NCBI GenBank assembly: GCA_015039365.1
Contig: WION01000016.1
Location: forward strand, 372,001 to 436,000
Direction of reading: 5' to 3'
DNA from: Amanita rubescens
Taxonomy: Eukaryota; Basidiomycota; Agaricomycetes; Agaricales; Amanitaceae
Length of the DNA: 64,000 bases
Below, piece by piece: positions 1-10,995 of the stretch; the first letter of the stretch is position 1, and each line of letters opens with the position of its first letter. The position numbers and the translations under genes were made by a program. The notes under the pieces are model-generated. The model searched no databases. It was not told the origin of the DNA and saw only the letters and a program-made list of their open reading frames with translations.

Positions 1-3000
1 GATACCGACCACATGGGGTTTTGGATCACGCAATAACCTGGAGCCGAGGTCAGCGTTTCGAGTGTGGAATTACAGATAGATACTTGCCGATATCGGCTCA
101 TTGTGCTCAATAGACCATTCTTAAAGATGATATGTGTGCACGTCTGACCGACTCGGGTCAATAGCTAACAAGAGCTTAATCTTCAATATTCTAAAAAATG
201 TTGTCGATCTTACCTTTGCCCCAGCACTCTCCAACATTTCTACAAAAAGCGAGCCGGCGTCATCTCCATCATCTGTCCGGACATCAACATACGCGACGCA
301 GTCTTTCAAAAATTTCAGAGGTGAGTCGATGCTACTTGAGCCTTTCGCTTTCGACTTCGATTTCGTATTCGATTTGTCGTCCTCTTCGATTTCCAGTGGT
401 TTGGCTTGGCTTGTTGAAGTGTTGCCGCTGCTGACACTCCTTGTGATGCGCCTGGGCTTGGGTATCGGAGGAGGGCCCATTGAGCCTTTAGGAGGCAGAG
501 CATTAAGGGATGCAGAAAGACCTAAGGAGGCTAAGGAAGCGCGTCCAGATGACTTGTCCTGCAAGCCATCATCATCCTTATCCTTTCCTTTCTTTCCAGT
601 CTCTTTAGGACTATCTCCCGTGATGGGAACGAAATACTCGTCTTCACCTAAGCTCGAGGTGTCGGGGCGGGTGTCCATGACAATCTCCAAAGAATCGTCG
701 TCATCGTCTACATCATCCTTTCTGGTGTCGCGCTCACCCCCTTTCACAGGGCTACCGACTACCATAGGCAGGCTGGTCTTCCGGCTGACTTTGGGGGCTC
801 TGCTTCTCATCCCCACGCCAAACACCCCTCGGCTTCCGACGCCAAATATTCTTGGTTGTGGGGGGAGCTTGTTGCTTGGTCTGGACGGTCCATCCGAGCC
901 TGTTGAAGTCGAGTTCTGTTTTGAGGCGAAGAACATGGAAATAGGTTGTTGGCCTGCAGGCTGAGATTTTGCGGTAACTGCACCATAAGTTCTGGGTAAT
1001 GTGAAGGAATTTGAACGTCTTCGTGACTTCACATTAGCCGAAGGTAGGCCTTTCCCTAGACCTGCTGTTCCAGTTTTCGGTGCATCATGTGTAACAACGG
1101 TGGAAGTGCCCGAGTCATCCGATGTGGTATAGAAACCTGTGCTTGTACTTGGTCTTGATGGAGGAGGCACGCGCAGCTTTTCTAACGCAGTGGATAACGT
1201 AGACAGGGAAGAGGGAGCCGTCAGATCGGGATGAAACTTTTGCGGGAAACAACCGTGAAAATGGACCTGGAGAGGAGGCCCTTGAACCTGGCGTAGAAGA
1301 CGGCCTACTCGGCTTAAAAGCTGATGCTTTAGAGGACTTAACCGGGGACTTGGTCACTTTGGCAGTACTTGACGTAGTCGGCCGTGCATAGTTCGACGGC
1401 TTTCCCGGTAAACTAGAACCTGCAGTTCCAGACGAGAAGGTTATGTCAGCCACCAAAGCGGCTTTACTAGAACCGCCTTTCCGTTGTGTGTCAGTAACTG
1501 ACTTGCCAGATGGAGAGGCAGTAGACGCAGATCGTAAGCGAGTTACACGAGGAGTAACAGGAATGTTAGATCGTAGAGCTGAATCAAGTGAGCACATAAA
1601 ATTTTGCACCAAGATGTGATACTAACCTGAACGCGTAGCGGGGGGTTCAGTGGCTTTCAGTTTTGAAGCCGCACTTCTTGTCATCCGCCCCATCGGTATA
1701 AGAGTGGATGCCGATTTTTTCCGATTTGATCGTGGTCCTCTACTGTTGCTAGCTTTCGAAACTGGAACAACTATTGCCTCGGGGGGTTGCGAGGGTCGGC
1801 TTTCTTGATCAGAACTGCTTCCAGCTGGCTGATCACAATCCATGTCCACTGGTTCAGCAGGTAGATAAGCCTCTTCTTGAAGCTCCACGTCTTGCGCATT
1901 CTCAGTCAAGGGCTTTTTCGCTGACGTCCCAGGACGTAGAATGCATCAAGTTCGCTGATTCTCCTGGGGGCAACGTATCAACAGAAGATACCTCTGGAGT
2001 AGGGCCGTGTGTGTGCTCTTCTGGCACGTCCAGTGGCAAGCCGACGTCTTGGGAGGCAGGAGACATGAAGTTTCCTAATTCCGCTGCTGGCAATGTATCG
2101 ACAGAAGATGCCTCTTGATTGGGGCGGTATGCGGGATCTTCTGGCAAGCTGACGTCCTGGGAGGTAGGAGGCAAGGCGTTTCCCAACTCCGCTGCTGGTA
2201 GTGTATCAATGTAAGAAGTAGTCCTGGAGACAATGGTGTATTGGCTCTTCCGGCAGGTCCGGTGGCAACATTGTTTGAGCCGTTGCAACCATTGGATGTT
2301 CAGTATCGTCCATTGCATCGCTTTTCGGCTCTCGTTGTTGCGGCGTATCAATGACAGAAGTTGGCTTTGAGACGGGCGGAAGGGGTCGTTCAATCGATGG
2401 CGCAGAGTCCGATAGCTCGTGTTCCATTGCTGGTTCATGATCCCTCCCCAATGGCTCGTCTGTCTCAGGATCCGTTTCTGGAGGGACCGAAAGATTCAAG
2501 ACAGGCTTAACCTTTGGCTTTTCTCTAGGCCGCATACGAGCCTTTACTTTACCAGGTAAACCCCCGCTTTTCATCGTAGCTCCAGATCTATTTATCTTGA
2601 GGAGATCCTCTGCTAACGGCCCGACACCAGCCCTCTGTTTTCCCTTGTCAAGGATAGATCGAATTGGTAACTTTGTTTTCTCTTGGCTAGCGCGCATCAT
2701 GACGGAAAAGGCATCCGAGTCTGATGATTTAGAGGATTTACGACCGGCAACGACAAATCCATTGCGCTGAGTCCCGGGACGTGCTGGTGGAGGGCCCATT
2801 AAAATGGTATCCTCGGAAGTAGATGGGGTCGGTGGTGGTGACAAAAAGCGGTTCTTCAGGTCACCAGATGCTGAACCCATTTGTGATGCTCCGACCAGCT
2901 GTGGCTAAGATTTCCATTAAGACAATCCAACCTGAATAAAGGAATGATGAAAAACTTACCTTCACATGCTCCTGTGAATCATTCAACTGGGGAGCGGGTT

Positions 3001-3898
3001 CCTGCCGAGGATCACCAGTATTCTTGCTCTTGAGCAACTGAGGTGTTTCAAACAACGGGGTCAGTGGGGAGAGCACAACTGTAAGGCCGGGTCGTGAAGG
3101 AGCGGGAGTGGATGGAGTAAAAGCTTTATGTTTTTCCGAAAAGGCCGATGATGAATTAGAAGAGTCTGTAGTAATTGTAGCATGCATTTCTATAGTTTGG
3201 GGAGCAGTAGAGGTCCGTCCTTCGCTCTGAGGAGCTTCCTGTATAGTGGAGCCCGTATCTTCTTCCACGTCCATCTTTTCCCCATTTTCCTCTACCGCAA
3301 CTGGTTCAAAAATAATTTCTAGCTTCCGTTCTTCTTTTTCTGGGGGGTGCGAATGTACACGGCGAGGAGAAGGGGGTGGATTCTTTAGGTCGATGAAAGG
3401 AGATGAATAGGACGTGGGGAACAGCGGTACGGATTGCGCCCTTGTATTCACGGGTTGCGACTCAGATTCTACGGAGCCTCTTGCATCAGCCACAGGGGTA
3501 GGCTCAGCTGGAGGAGTAGAACGTTTGCGCGTTGAGGAACGTGCTCTGCCCGTATTTGGGTCGGATGCGGTTCGTGCATGTGTTCGACGGCTTGAAGGTC
3601 CTGCTCTTTTGCGAGACGCGGATCCAAGGGCCGTCTTTGCACGCTTGACTTGACGTTCTGGAGGTGGCTCCGAGTGGCGTGTTGGCGAGTCCTCGGCGGA
3701 TCGCTTTTGGCGAGATTCCTCCGCGGGTACTAGCATAGAATGCATTAAATTCTGTCCTGGCTGTTCGTAAGCTTCCGTGTCGGCGTGCGCTAAGCGTGCA
3801 TTCTTTAGTGGGGAACACTGGGGCAAGCTGAAGAGCAAATCGTCAGGGAGGTTGAGCTGGGATCGAGTACGCCTCTCTGGGAATAGCTGCTGAGCCAT
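1..3898 (-). CDS. BRCT-domain protein, C-terminus off the window
   Basis: Several exons join into a long, low-complexity, Ser/Pro-rich nuclear-type protein ending in a BRCT domain (phosphopeptide or DNA-damage binding fold). I start at the ATG at 3896-3898 (MAQQLFPERRTRSQ). Clear introns are 2959-2905, 1626-1579, 213-165 and 87-38. The last has a GC donor (GCAAGT) and joins SRYR to LLRDPKPHVVGI, which is typical BRCT sequence continuing past base 1. The BRCT begins around base 300 (LKFLKDCVAYVDVRT) and is followed by the motif TRVGQTCTHIIFKNG. Frame slips by one base near 2206-2222, 1905-1915 and 1200-1216 are not explained by introns; each is repaired by removing one base from a short homopolymer. 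The middle carries four imperfect tandem repeats. The divergent neighbour NAD kinase starts 114 bp away. The family resembles fungal MCPH1-like BRCT proteins; the exact role is unknown. Confidence 0.8.
1930..2360 (-). repeat. Imperfect tandem repeat inside the BRCT protein gene
   Basis: Four copies of a roughly 36-47-codon unit can be read on the minus strand, each carrying a form of S-V-D-T-L-P. The unit boundary (forward gtatca or gtatcg) recurs at 1975, 2095, 2203 and 2345. The three downstream copies are closest, sharing DTLPAAELGN or DTLPPGESAN and a following SQDV or SWDV; the copy near 2345 is worn down to VIDTPQQREP. Comparing copies shows that the frame change near 2210 is an extra base, because the residue spacing from PEE to DT is then 14 in both copies. 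Confidence 0.75.
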
Positions 3899-4012
3899 GC
3901 AAACAGCGCAGACAACCCGCGATGCCTCAAAGTGGCGCGTGTTACCGTCGCGTGTCACGTGATATCCATTTATGGAAATCCGTACAGCGTATCACCGACT
4001 CCGGACTCCTCC

Positions 4013-5470
4013 ATGTTCGTCCTTCGACGCTCGTCTGCCTGCTTTCGAAGGTATCAACCCAGAAAACCCTCCTTACTTGCATCCATAGGCAACGTAGCTA
4101 CCCAGAACACCAACACCGTACCACCAAGGTTCGTATGACCGTCAACCCTGCCGTTTGTGCCTAAATCGTTGACATCCAGGAAAGCACAGATGGAAACCCG
4201 AACATCCACCAAAATCAATCCTCATTGTGAACAAGATGCGCACACAGCCCGTCATACTCGCAATTGATGCATTCTTAGAGTAAATAATACCGCGCGTTTT
4301 CACTGAACCTTGTTTTGACTGCATGCTAGGCATGTGCAAAACACCTATCCCGATGTGCGAGTTTTTCACGAGGACAGACCTGACATCCCTCACGGTGCAG
4401 AGGTGTGGAAACCTGGTAAGCTCAGTTGTTCCGTGACATCACCATACTAACGAAATCGCATAGGGCCTAATTCAGAAAAGATCGAAATTGTAGTCACACT
4501 AGGAGGAGATGGTACTATTTTGCACGCCTCTTCCCTTTTTAGTGCGGGTGCGGTACCGCCCGTACTGAGCTTCTCCATGGGGACACTCGGCTTTTTACTC
4601 CCGTTCCGTAAGTCAGTCCTACCTTTCCGTGACGTTGAGCGCTAATGTACAACAGACATTGATGATTTTGCAAAAGCACTGGACAGTGTCTTTAATGGAA
4701 AGGCAACAATCCTAAACCGAATGCGACTCGCTTGCACGTTTTTTGATAGAGACCTAGCCAAGATTGGAAATGATGGAGATGGTTGGTTCTTCAAAAGAGA
4801 AAACGGAAGTCGACTAATTCTTCCTAGACTGGCAAGTTATGAATGAAGTTGCCCTGCACCGCGGGGCTAGCCCCCATCTGAATACTATAGATATCTTTGT
4901 TGACGGACAACACCTGACCGAAGCTGTCGTAAGGATCTCAACCTATGGTTACGCCTAAGAATAATACCTCCTAGTCAGACGGACTTATTGTCTCGACACC
5001 TACTGGCTCGACAGCATATTCCCTATCAGCAGGTGGTCCAATAGTCCATCCTTCGCTGAGTGCCCTTGTTTTGACGCCTATTTGTCCACGGAGTTTATCT
5101 TTCCGACCTCTCGTCTTCCCGTCCTCATCACTTATCACTCTTCGGGTAAGTAATGCTGTGTATGCCGTGTCCGTAGCCGATTCACAACTCTCCCAACTCG
5201 AAGGTCGGAGATCGGAGCCGAGCCCCTGCAGGCGTTTCAATGGATGGTCGCACCTCCCACGTCCTTAACCCAGGCGAGTCCGTCAACGTTCAGGCCTCCC
5301 CATTTCCTGTTCCTTGCATAAATCGCTCGTCGATCGCAGAGAGCAGTCCTGAAACTACGGAAGGCGCTGGCCCTGGGAAAGAAGACGACTGGGTTCGAGA
5401 CATCAATAACTTGTTGCAGTACAACGCTACATTCCGAAGCAAAGCACTGCTACGGCACAGTCGCACGTAG
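4013..5470 (+). CDS. NAD+ kinase
   Basis: ATP-NAD kinase, which phosphorylates NAD(H) to NADP(H). Eight exons are supported: 4013-4128, 4190-4279, 4330-4415, 4464-4607, 4656-4781, 4828-4928, 4975-5145 and 5204-5470. They sum to 1101 nt, or 366 residues. Family signatures are [36 protein letters not shown] and [16 protein letters not shown]. The N-terminus ([18 protein letters not shown]) is rich in Arg and lacks acidic residues, so a mitochondrial presequence is possible; this is inference. The first exon junction (donor GTTCGT) is weaker than the others. The ATG lies 114 bp from the ATG of the divergent BRCT gene, so the two probably share a promoter region. Confidence 0.93.
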
Positions 5471-5752
5471 AAGCAGCCACTTACCCGAATGTGAGGCGCC
5501 CTCGTTCAAAACGTGAAGAAATCATCCACTTGTCGTCTATTAATTCTACGATGCATGGATCCTATTGCCTACATGTGCAGTGCTATATAGCTACATTTCG
5601 AGCTCGTTATTACCTAGGTATATATCATGTAACACCATATATGAGGGGTATAACTTGAAAAAGACTTGTGGTTCGAAGCAGGATGCACCAATATTTAAGC
5701 TATGCAGTCGATGTGCGTCCAACGTCAATAAACACATATCGGCAACATCACA

Positions 5753-6240
5753 TTATGGAGTTGGTCCTTTGTCGGACCACGATGCTGAATCGGCACCCGA
5801 ATCAACAGGCGCTGTAAGACTTGATTGCGCTTTACTCGAGGCCCCACGTTCCTCTGAACGTGCCCGGCGGAAACGATTCCAAAACTTGGACGGTGCAGGG
5901 AGAACCTCGATGTTTACAATCTGGCCAGGCGATGCCTTATCCATCGCCCCTCCCCATGCTTCCCGTGAGATTCGTATTTTTTCTCGGGTTTTTGTTTGCG
6001 AGTTGAACACATAAACGTTGAAAACAATCCGCTCGCGAGGTATCTCTGCGAGTTTTCGGATCTCTTTTTGGGCGATGTCGATCGCCGTCTATGATCAGCT
6101 AAAATCACTAAATGCCACTAACAGCTAAAGGAATAAGAAAAAACCTCATAATCGTAGGCTGGGGTCACAAAGACGCGTGTATTCTTGTATTCGTAGGTTA
6201 TGAAGTTTGCGCGAGGACGTTGTACGATGCAATAAGACAT
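5753..6240 (-). CDS. Small conserved protein of unknown function
   Basis: Two exons, 6240-6145 and 6088-5753, join across a 56-nt intron and give 143 residues beginning MSYCIVQRPRANFITYEYK. The N-terminal half, with beta-rich sequence and a VFVTPAYDYE segment, followed by an Ala/Lys/Glu helix and REAWGGAMDKAS, resembles a small basidiomycete protein family without an assigned role. The last 45 residues are polar and likely disordered. A TATA-like sequence lies 56 nt upstream of the start. No catalytic motif, signal peptide or membrane segment is visible, so I give no function. Confidence 0.65.
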
Positions 6241-6295
6241 GGCAGGACTAGTACTTGGGAGCTGAAGCGGCGGATGGGATGATTTGAGGCACTCT

Positions 6296-6303
6296 CTTAT
6301 ATA
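6296..6303 (-). promoter_or_regulatory. TATA-like element of the small gene at 5753-6240
   Basis: On the minus strand the sequence reads GCTATATAAG, 56 nt upstream of the ATG at 6240. Distance and composition fit a TATA box; transcription start not determined. Confidence 0.45.
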
Positions 6304-6379
6304 GCTGGCCTAATCTGGATTCTACGTTGACCCTTTCGGAACCCGAACGTGGATTTCTCTTTTGCCTAATTTACAGCGG

Positions 6380-6560
6380 CCGGAAATGGAAAAGGCAGTG
6401 TGTCATTTGTCATTAGACCAAGGCTGGAGCGTATAAAAAGCTTCATCGGCAGGGAATGTTGCTTATGCGACGGATACGAATTGCTGTAAAGCCTGCCACC
6501 GCGTGGGACATTGCAGCGTTTGGTGGCTTCGAGTTTCTATTTTTAGTAGAATTGCTGTTA
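6380..6560. repeat. Diverged dispersed repeat, copy 1
   Basis: Four short blocks occur in the same order as at 14450-14720: ggaaatggaaaaggca (about 6382), cagggaatgt (about 6451), a gtaaagcct...gcgtggga block (about 6486), and ggtggcttcgagt (about 6522). No open reading frame or terminal inverted repeat is evident. It may be a remnant of a small transposon or a solo LTR. Confidence 0.4.
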
Positions 6561-6697
6561 GAATGCTGTGCAAAAGGTAATTCGAAGATTTCACGTACTC
6601 CGCTTGTACATAAGTGAGGATGCGCTAAAAAATCTATGGTATCTCTCATTTATAAAGATGAAACAGTTTATTTCGCGTCAGCCCAGGTCAGCCCACA

Positions 6698-9288
6698 TCA
6701 AGCAGATCCTTCAGCCAACAAAGTAAACAAACTCCCCTGCGCGTGCGCAGCCGCCGGCATTGGCGGATGCTCCTTTCGGATCTTTTTCCCAGAAGTTCTC
6801 TTACCCTCCATAAAAACATGCTCCAGCCCCTCTTGGCACGCACCCCACAAGGGATCGGTCACTGGGCTGTCAGCCAAGGGAATAATCCCTGTAAGGAGCG
6901 CATGGAATTTTCTTCCGGAGAAAAGCCGGGAAACGGCCGGTACAAGGTTTGAAATAAGGAGGACATTGGCAAGCTCGCTGATGCTTGCTAAAGACGCGAG
7001 GATTTGGGCAGTAAGCTGTACATTTCGATCCATCACGAGGGGTAATTTAGCGATGCTAGACTCGAACATTTCATCGGGATACATGAAAGTCGCAAGAAAA
7101 CAGCGCGCTTCTCGTTTTGACCATCGCTCCTGATCTCTATCTTTGCTGTTAGTTTCCTGTGCCCTCTTGTGCAACGTGTAAATGACCCAGCGAAGACTCA
7201 AGGCAATAGTCAAATTTTCACGTTCTAGTGCCCTGACTGCAGGCGTGTCGCAGGACACCGCACGTAGCAAAACTGTCAAAGCATCTGTTTGAGGTCTTAA
7301 CAGCAAGGGTGCTGATTCATTAGATTGGAATGGAGCTTCTATGATTGAAAGTAGATCATTTAATGGCATCACATCAACGATCTCCTCTGCAATGCGAATG
7401 CCTCGACGAATGTGTTCCTGTGACAATAAACGTGCCAGGGACAGCATGTTTTCTGATCGTTCTGGAAGCCGATGGAGGCTGTTCTTGCTCCTGCAGCCTC
7501 TTGCTCTGCAGCCTCGTGGACAGGCTGGTGGAGTCTCCGCAGATCCCCCTTCAGCGGCGCAAGTAAATCGACCTCGTCGTCGCTTTTAGCTTCTTCTACG
7601 TCGACAAGCTCATGGTCATCCCCGTTCGTATCCGAGACTGTCATCCTCTCCAGACGCTGACTCGTTCGACTCGGGCTTGTCCTGGGCCACTGGCAGACCA
7701 AGAGAATCGGCCAGTATGGAGTATACCCATGTCCGAATGGGTCTTCCTATGCTACGGCCAACGGTCTCCATATCTGGATTCTCCAGGAAAAGACGAGGCC
7801 AATAAGATGCTGTGCTTAAGATAGCTCATTATTTCCTCTGATAGAAGTCCTTTGCGATAAGCCGCGAGATACAGTCCCCTTAGTTTGATCTTTGACTGGC
7901 TATCTTCGTCCATTATATTCATATCATCATCTTCGAATAGATGAGAGAAAAATGGAACCAAAGGACAGGTACCGGGGTCGTGGAGCGCGCAAACTTCCGT
8001 GGGCCAGAGACTCTCTTTCCCACCCAGACTCCCTTGGTGTTTTGGTATAGCATATTGAAGCGTAGCGTTGACGATGCCTTCTATTATCTTATCGATCTCG
8101 CTGGATCTTATCGTCGTGGTCCAGCGCGACAGCAACGTGTTTACGGTACGATCGATGAGATCCATAACGCTGCCAACGTGATGTTTCGCGCGTTTTGCAC
8201 CTGGAATCTGGAGACAAAATATTCCGAATAGTTGATGCAGCACGTTCTATACGTTGATTCAAAGACAGCTGTCGCTCAAAGAAGAGGGACCGAACATTGC
8301 GACTTGGGTTCTCAGAGCGACTCGCGAAGTCATTGCCAACTATGGCGCCAAGCAACGGGAGCAACGCCGCCGGAATTTTCAGATGTGCCGCTAAAGACTC
8401 TGGGCTATACGCACAGAACGTAAGAGCCAAATCTTGGGCGTTACCATCCGGTGGGATGACTCCTCTGCCCGCTCCAGTACTGCTAGCTTTCTTTTTCGTC
8501 TTAGCTTTGCGGACGGTGCGAAACTCGCCGTCAGAGTTCTCGTTGGGTGCGACGTCCAATGATTCGGGTATTGACCAGACCATTTCATCGAGAGGTATAT
8601 AGCCTTTGTAACCCTCCGAATTCAATATGACAAAGTCAGAGTCATTCCCTATTACGTAGCCGCCGATCCGGCCAGCTAATTCGACAGCAAAAGGGTCTCC
8701 TTCTTCATCCGCAAAATGAACATGCAAACCGTTCGACTCCTGTGCGATGGATTGTAGTGACTGAACGCACGCTGAGAAAGCTAGTGAAGGAATTATCCGC
8801 GTTTCGTTTAGGAAGCGCCCAGTATTTCTTGAACTGGTCGACGTCCGAAAAAACAACAGGGAATGATGAATCTGTTTTTCCGTAAGGCGGGTGGTCATGG
8901 TCGGAAACTTGATTTCAGGACGTGGGCCTATATTAGATATTAGATCTTCGGACGACGCATGATTCGATGTACCCTATACCATCAAATACAAAGTAGACCT
9001 CGAACCCAACGTTGATCCATGCCTGGACAGTTCGGATCACGAGAGAAGAAAATTCAGTATATTCTCCTCCATATACCCAGGGCAGATATGAGTCGTAGTA
9101 AAGCTTGTATATGAATCTGGCAAATTCATTTCAGGGACGTAGCCTATCAAAGTTCAATTAGTTACGTACGACCATCCATCTACAATGACTGGCGTCGTGG
9201 TTGATTCAACAGAGTAAGTATGCTGAAATGTTTTAGATAACGACCGTCTGTTTTCGTGGAGGAACGTTGTGAGTCCGAGGACGCCCAT
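6698..9288 (-). pseudogene. XPG/Asteroid-type nuclease-like gene with several frame breaks
   Basis: The start is typical of the XPG/PIN superfamily, Asteroid branch: MGVLGLTTFLHENRRSL. Clean introns are 9169-9117 (DGWS to FIYKLYYDS) and 8979-8928 (VFDG to PRPEIKFPTM). An XPG-I-like segment follows with RIGGYVIGNDSDFVILNSEG. The frame then changes several times: about 8185-8215 (IRNILSP to GAKRAKHHVGSV), about 7815-7825 (EEIMSYL to STASYWPRLFLENPD), about 7640-7720 and about 7450-7500. At 7815-7825 there is no GT donor at the break, so an intron is unlikely and one extra base is the simplest explanation. Homologous-looking sequence continues to the stop at 6698, so gene content is intact apart from small indels. 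It is either a young pseudogene or a gene with assembly errors; I cannot separate these here. Confidence 0.7.
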
Positions 9289-9382
9289 TTTGAAGGTTGG
9301 GGATCATGAACGCTAGACTAGAAGTCTGCATGAGATAATCTCTTGCTAACGTCACGATGATCTTCACGACACCAAATTTAAA

Positions 9383-9480
9383 GGCAACATGGCCGAGTGG
9401 TCTAAGGCGCTGGAATTAGGTAGCACGTGCCGCGAATAATCCAGTCCGAAAGGGCGTGGGTTCGAACCCCACTGTTGTCA
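9383..9480 (+). tRNA. tRNA-Leu (anticodon UAG) with an 18-nt intron
   Basis: The acceptor stem pairs GGCAACA (9383-9389) with TGTTGTC (9473-9479), followed by discriminator A. The A box region is TGGCCGAGTGG and the B box is GGGTTCGAACCCC. The anticodon arm CTGGA/TCCAG encloses 25 nt, 18 more than a 7-nt loop. Placing the intron at the standard site, one base after the anticodon, leaves anticodon UAG. A long variable arm (GTCCGAAAGGGC) fits leucine. The discriminator A is followed by a run of seven T. Confidence 0.92.
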
Positions 9481-9485
9481 AATCC

Positions 9486-9493
9486 ATTTTTTT
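9486..9493 (+). terminator. RNA polymerase III T-run terminator of the tRNA-Leu gene
   Basis: A run of seven T lies a few bases downstream of the tRNA 3' end, the usual Pol III stop signal. Confidence 0.8.
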
Positions 9494-9564
9494 CAATCGG
9501 TGGTATGGTCTGTCTTTATTACGCGTAATGTACCTAGATTCTAATTGTATACTCAAGAACATGT

Positions 9565-10555
9565 CTATGTAGAGTCCTTCTTCCTCTCATCCTCATTTTC
9601 CTTCCATCTCTCATATACCCTAGTGAATGTTCGACTGGCGAGTACGAATGGTTCGTCGGTCCACGCCTTGTCCCAAACCCTCGAAGCAAACTGCTTCTGC
9701 TCGCCGGACACGACGCTCTCGCGTAGGATACTTAACACGCGAAATGTGGGTGCTAGTAGCTTATTGATTCTTTCCCAGAAAGGCGGAAAATCTGGCGGGA
9801 TGGGCAGTAACAAGGACTGCGAACTATAATCATCGTCAATCTATCATTCAGTATTGAAATGAGTGGTATTGCGTACCTCGCGTCCAGGTCAGAGTTTCGG
9901 GGCACCACATAGCCCCACTTTTTGCGATGAGCTCCTTCTGGTCCGTCAGCCAATTTCTTCGTCATCGATGTTTCTGTCATAGCTTCCCTCTTGCGATCCT
10001 TCAGGGCTTCGAGGCGTTGCTGTTGCTCTAAATCCAGTAACATCATCTCCGTCTTCTCAAGCATTGCCCATCGACCCGACCCTGTCCACATGTACCATCC
10101 CTCGTTCCAATATTTCGTGCCCTCCAGTCGCCGTTTACCCGGTTTTTCATCCGGGTCGTCGCTCCGCTTGCCACCGAGCAGTTTGGGGATATTCTCAGGT
10201 TGCCCCTCATGTGGCAATGGGTATTTGACCTGTCCATCTGGGCCGACATTATGATGGCTCTTGACACCGATTACATTTCTGACTTCGTGGAGAAACACTT
10301 TGCGGATGCAGAAAGAGCGGCAGTACGGCTCCTTGCCGTTTAACCGTCCGCTCACAGTTTGTGAGAGATACGTGAAACACCATTCGTCAGTCTTTGGAGA
10401 GTGTTTGCCTGCTGGAACATGAGCTCCATTGCTGACGTATGCTAAGTGACCTTACCTTGAGGCAATGTTAAAATTTTGATGGTAGGGTAATCAGCAAAAA
10501 GCGGTTTTCTTTGGCGCGCGGATTGTTGCGGTTGTTGTGCAGTGGAATCCGACAT
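9565..10555 (-). CDS. Conserved basidiomycete protein of unknown function
   Basis: Exons 10555-10456, 10408-9877 and 9823-9565 total 891 nt, or 296 residues, with clean GT-AG junctions. Visible features are the N-terminal MSDSTAQQPQQSARQRKP, a Cys-containing motif (GKEPYCRSFCIRKVF), a Trp-rich stretch (YWNEGWYMWTGSGRW) and a long charged alpha-helix (LEQQQRLEALKDRKREA). The C-terminus has PDFPPFWERINKLLAPTFRV and ends in a Lys/Glu helix. No signal peptide or membrane span. I recognise no enzyme motif. It is transcribed in the same direction as the CoA ligase upstream, 440 bp away. Confidence 0.75.
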
Positions 10556-10995
10556 GAAGGTATATAAAGAACGATGGCACAGGAGTCATTCGTTCAAGGC
10601 TTAGTGCTTCCTTGGTTGTGTACGTAAGCTGGTAGCATCACTTCAGACTCCGCCCAAAAAGTTATTTGAATATTTCTTCCATTTCCTACCACCACCTAAC
10701 CGCCTCAAAAGCCAGGCAGGTGAGTTAAAATCTCATGGTTCATTCTCTATGATGTTCTACATATCTATGAATTTCTTCAAGGTGTATACCTTGATCATAT
10801 GGTCAAGGGCATGCTCCACATTTGACACCTCTGATTTTTCCCCTGCGCTTTTTATTAACGTTTATTGGGTCCCAACTAATAATGTGAACAGTTGACAGAA
10901 CACTATATACAAAAGTCGCATAGTACATGCATCATTGCATGCGACCATAGAGATTAATATCATAAAATAATAAAGAGGTGGTATCTGGGTAACCT
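10556..10995. other. Intergenic, no gene seen
   Basis: A 440-bp gap between two minus-strand genes. AT-rich, with no open frame showing coding-like sequence and no RNA gene motif. Confidence 0.6.

Noticed and set aside
134..964. Long plus-strand open frame opposite the BRCT gene
   Set aside because: It is a shadow: the complementary frame has splice sites and BRCT residues, while this one has only low-complexity Ser/Leu sequence.
2224..2269. A 46-nt intron in the repeat region of the BRCT gene
   Set aside because: Frame fits, but comparison of repeat units shows the same residue spacing if one base is removed instead, so an indel is the better explanation.
8183..8215. A 31-nt intron (GTGCAA...GGCAG) to repair the XPG-like gene
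   Set aside because: It restores frame but is far shorter than any other intron here (46 nt or more) and would remove conserved residues GAKRAKHHVG.
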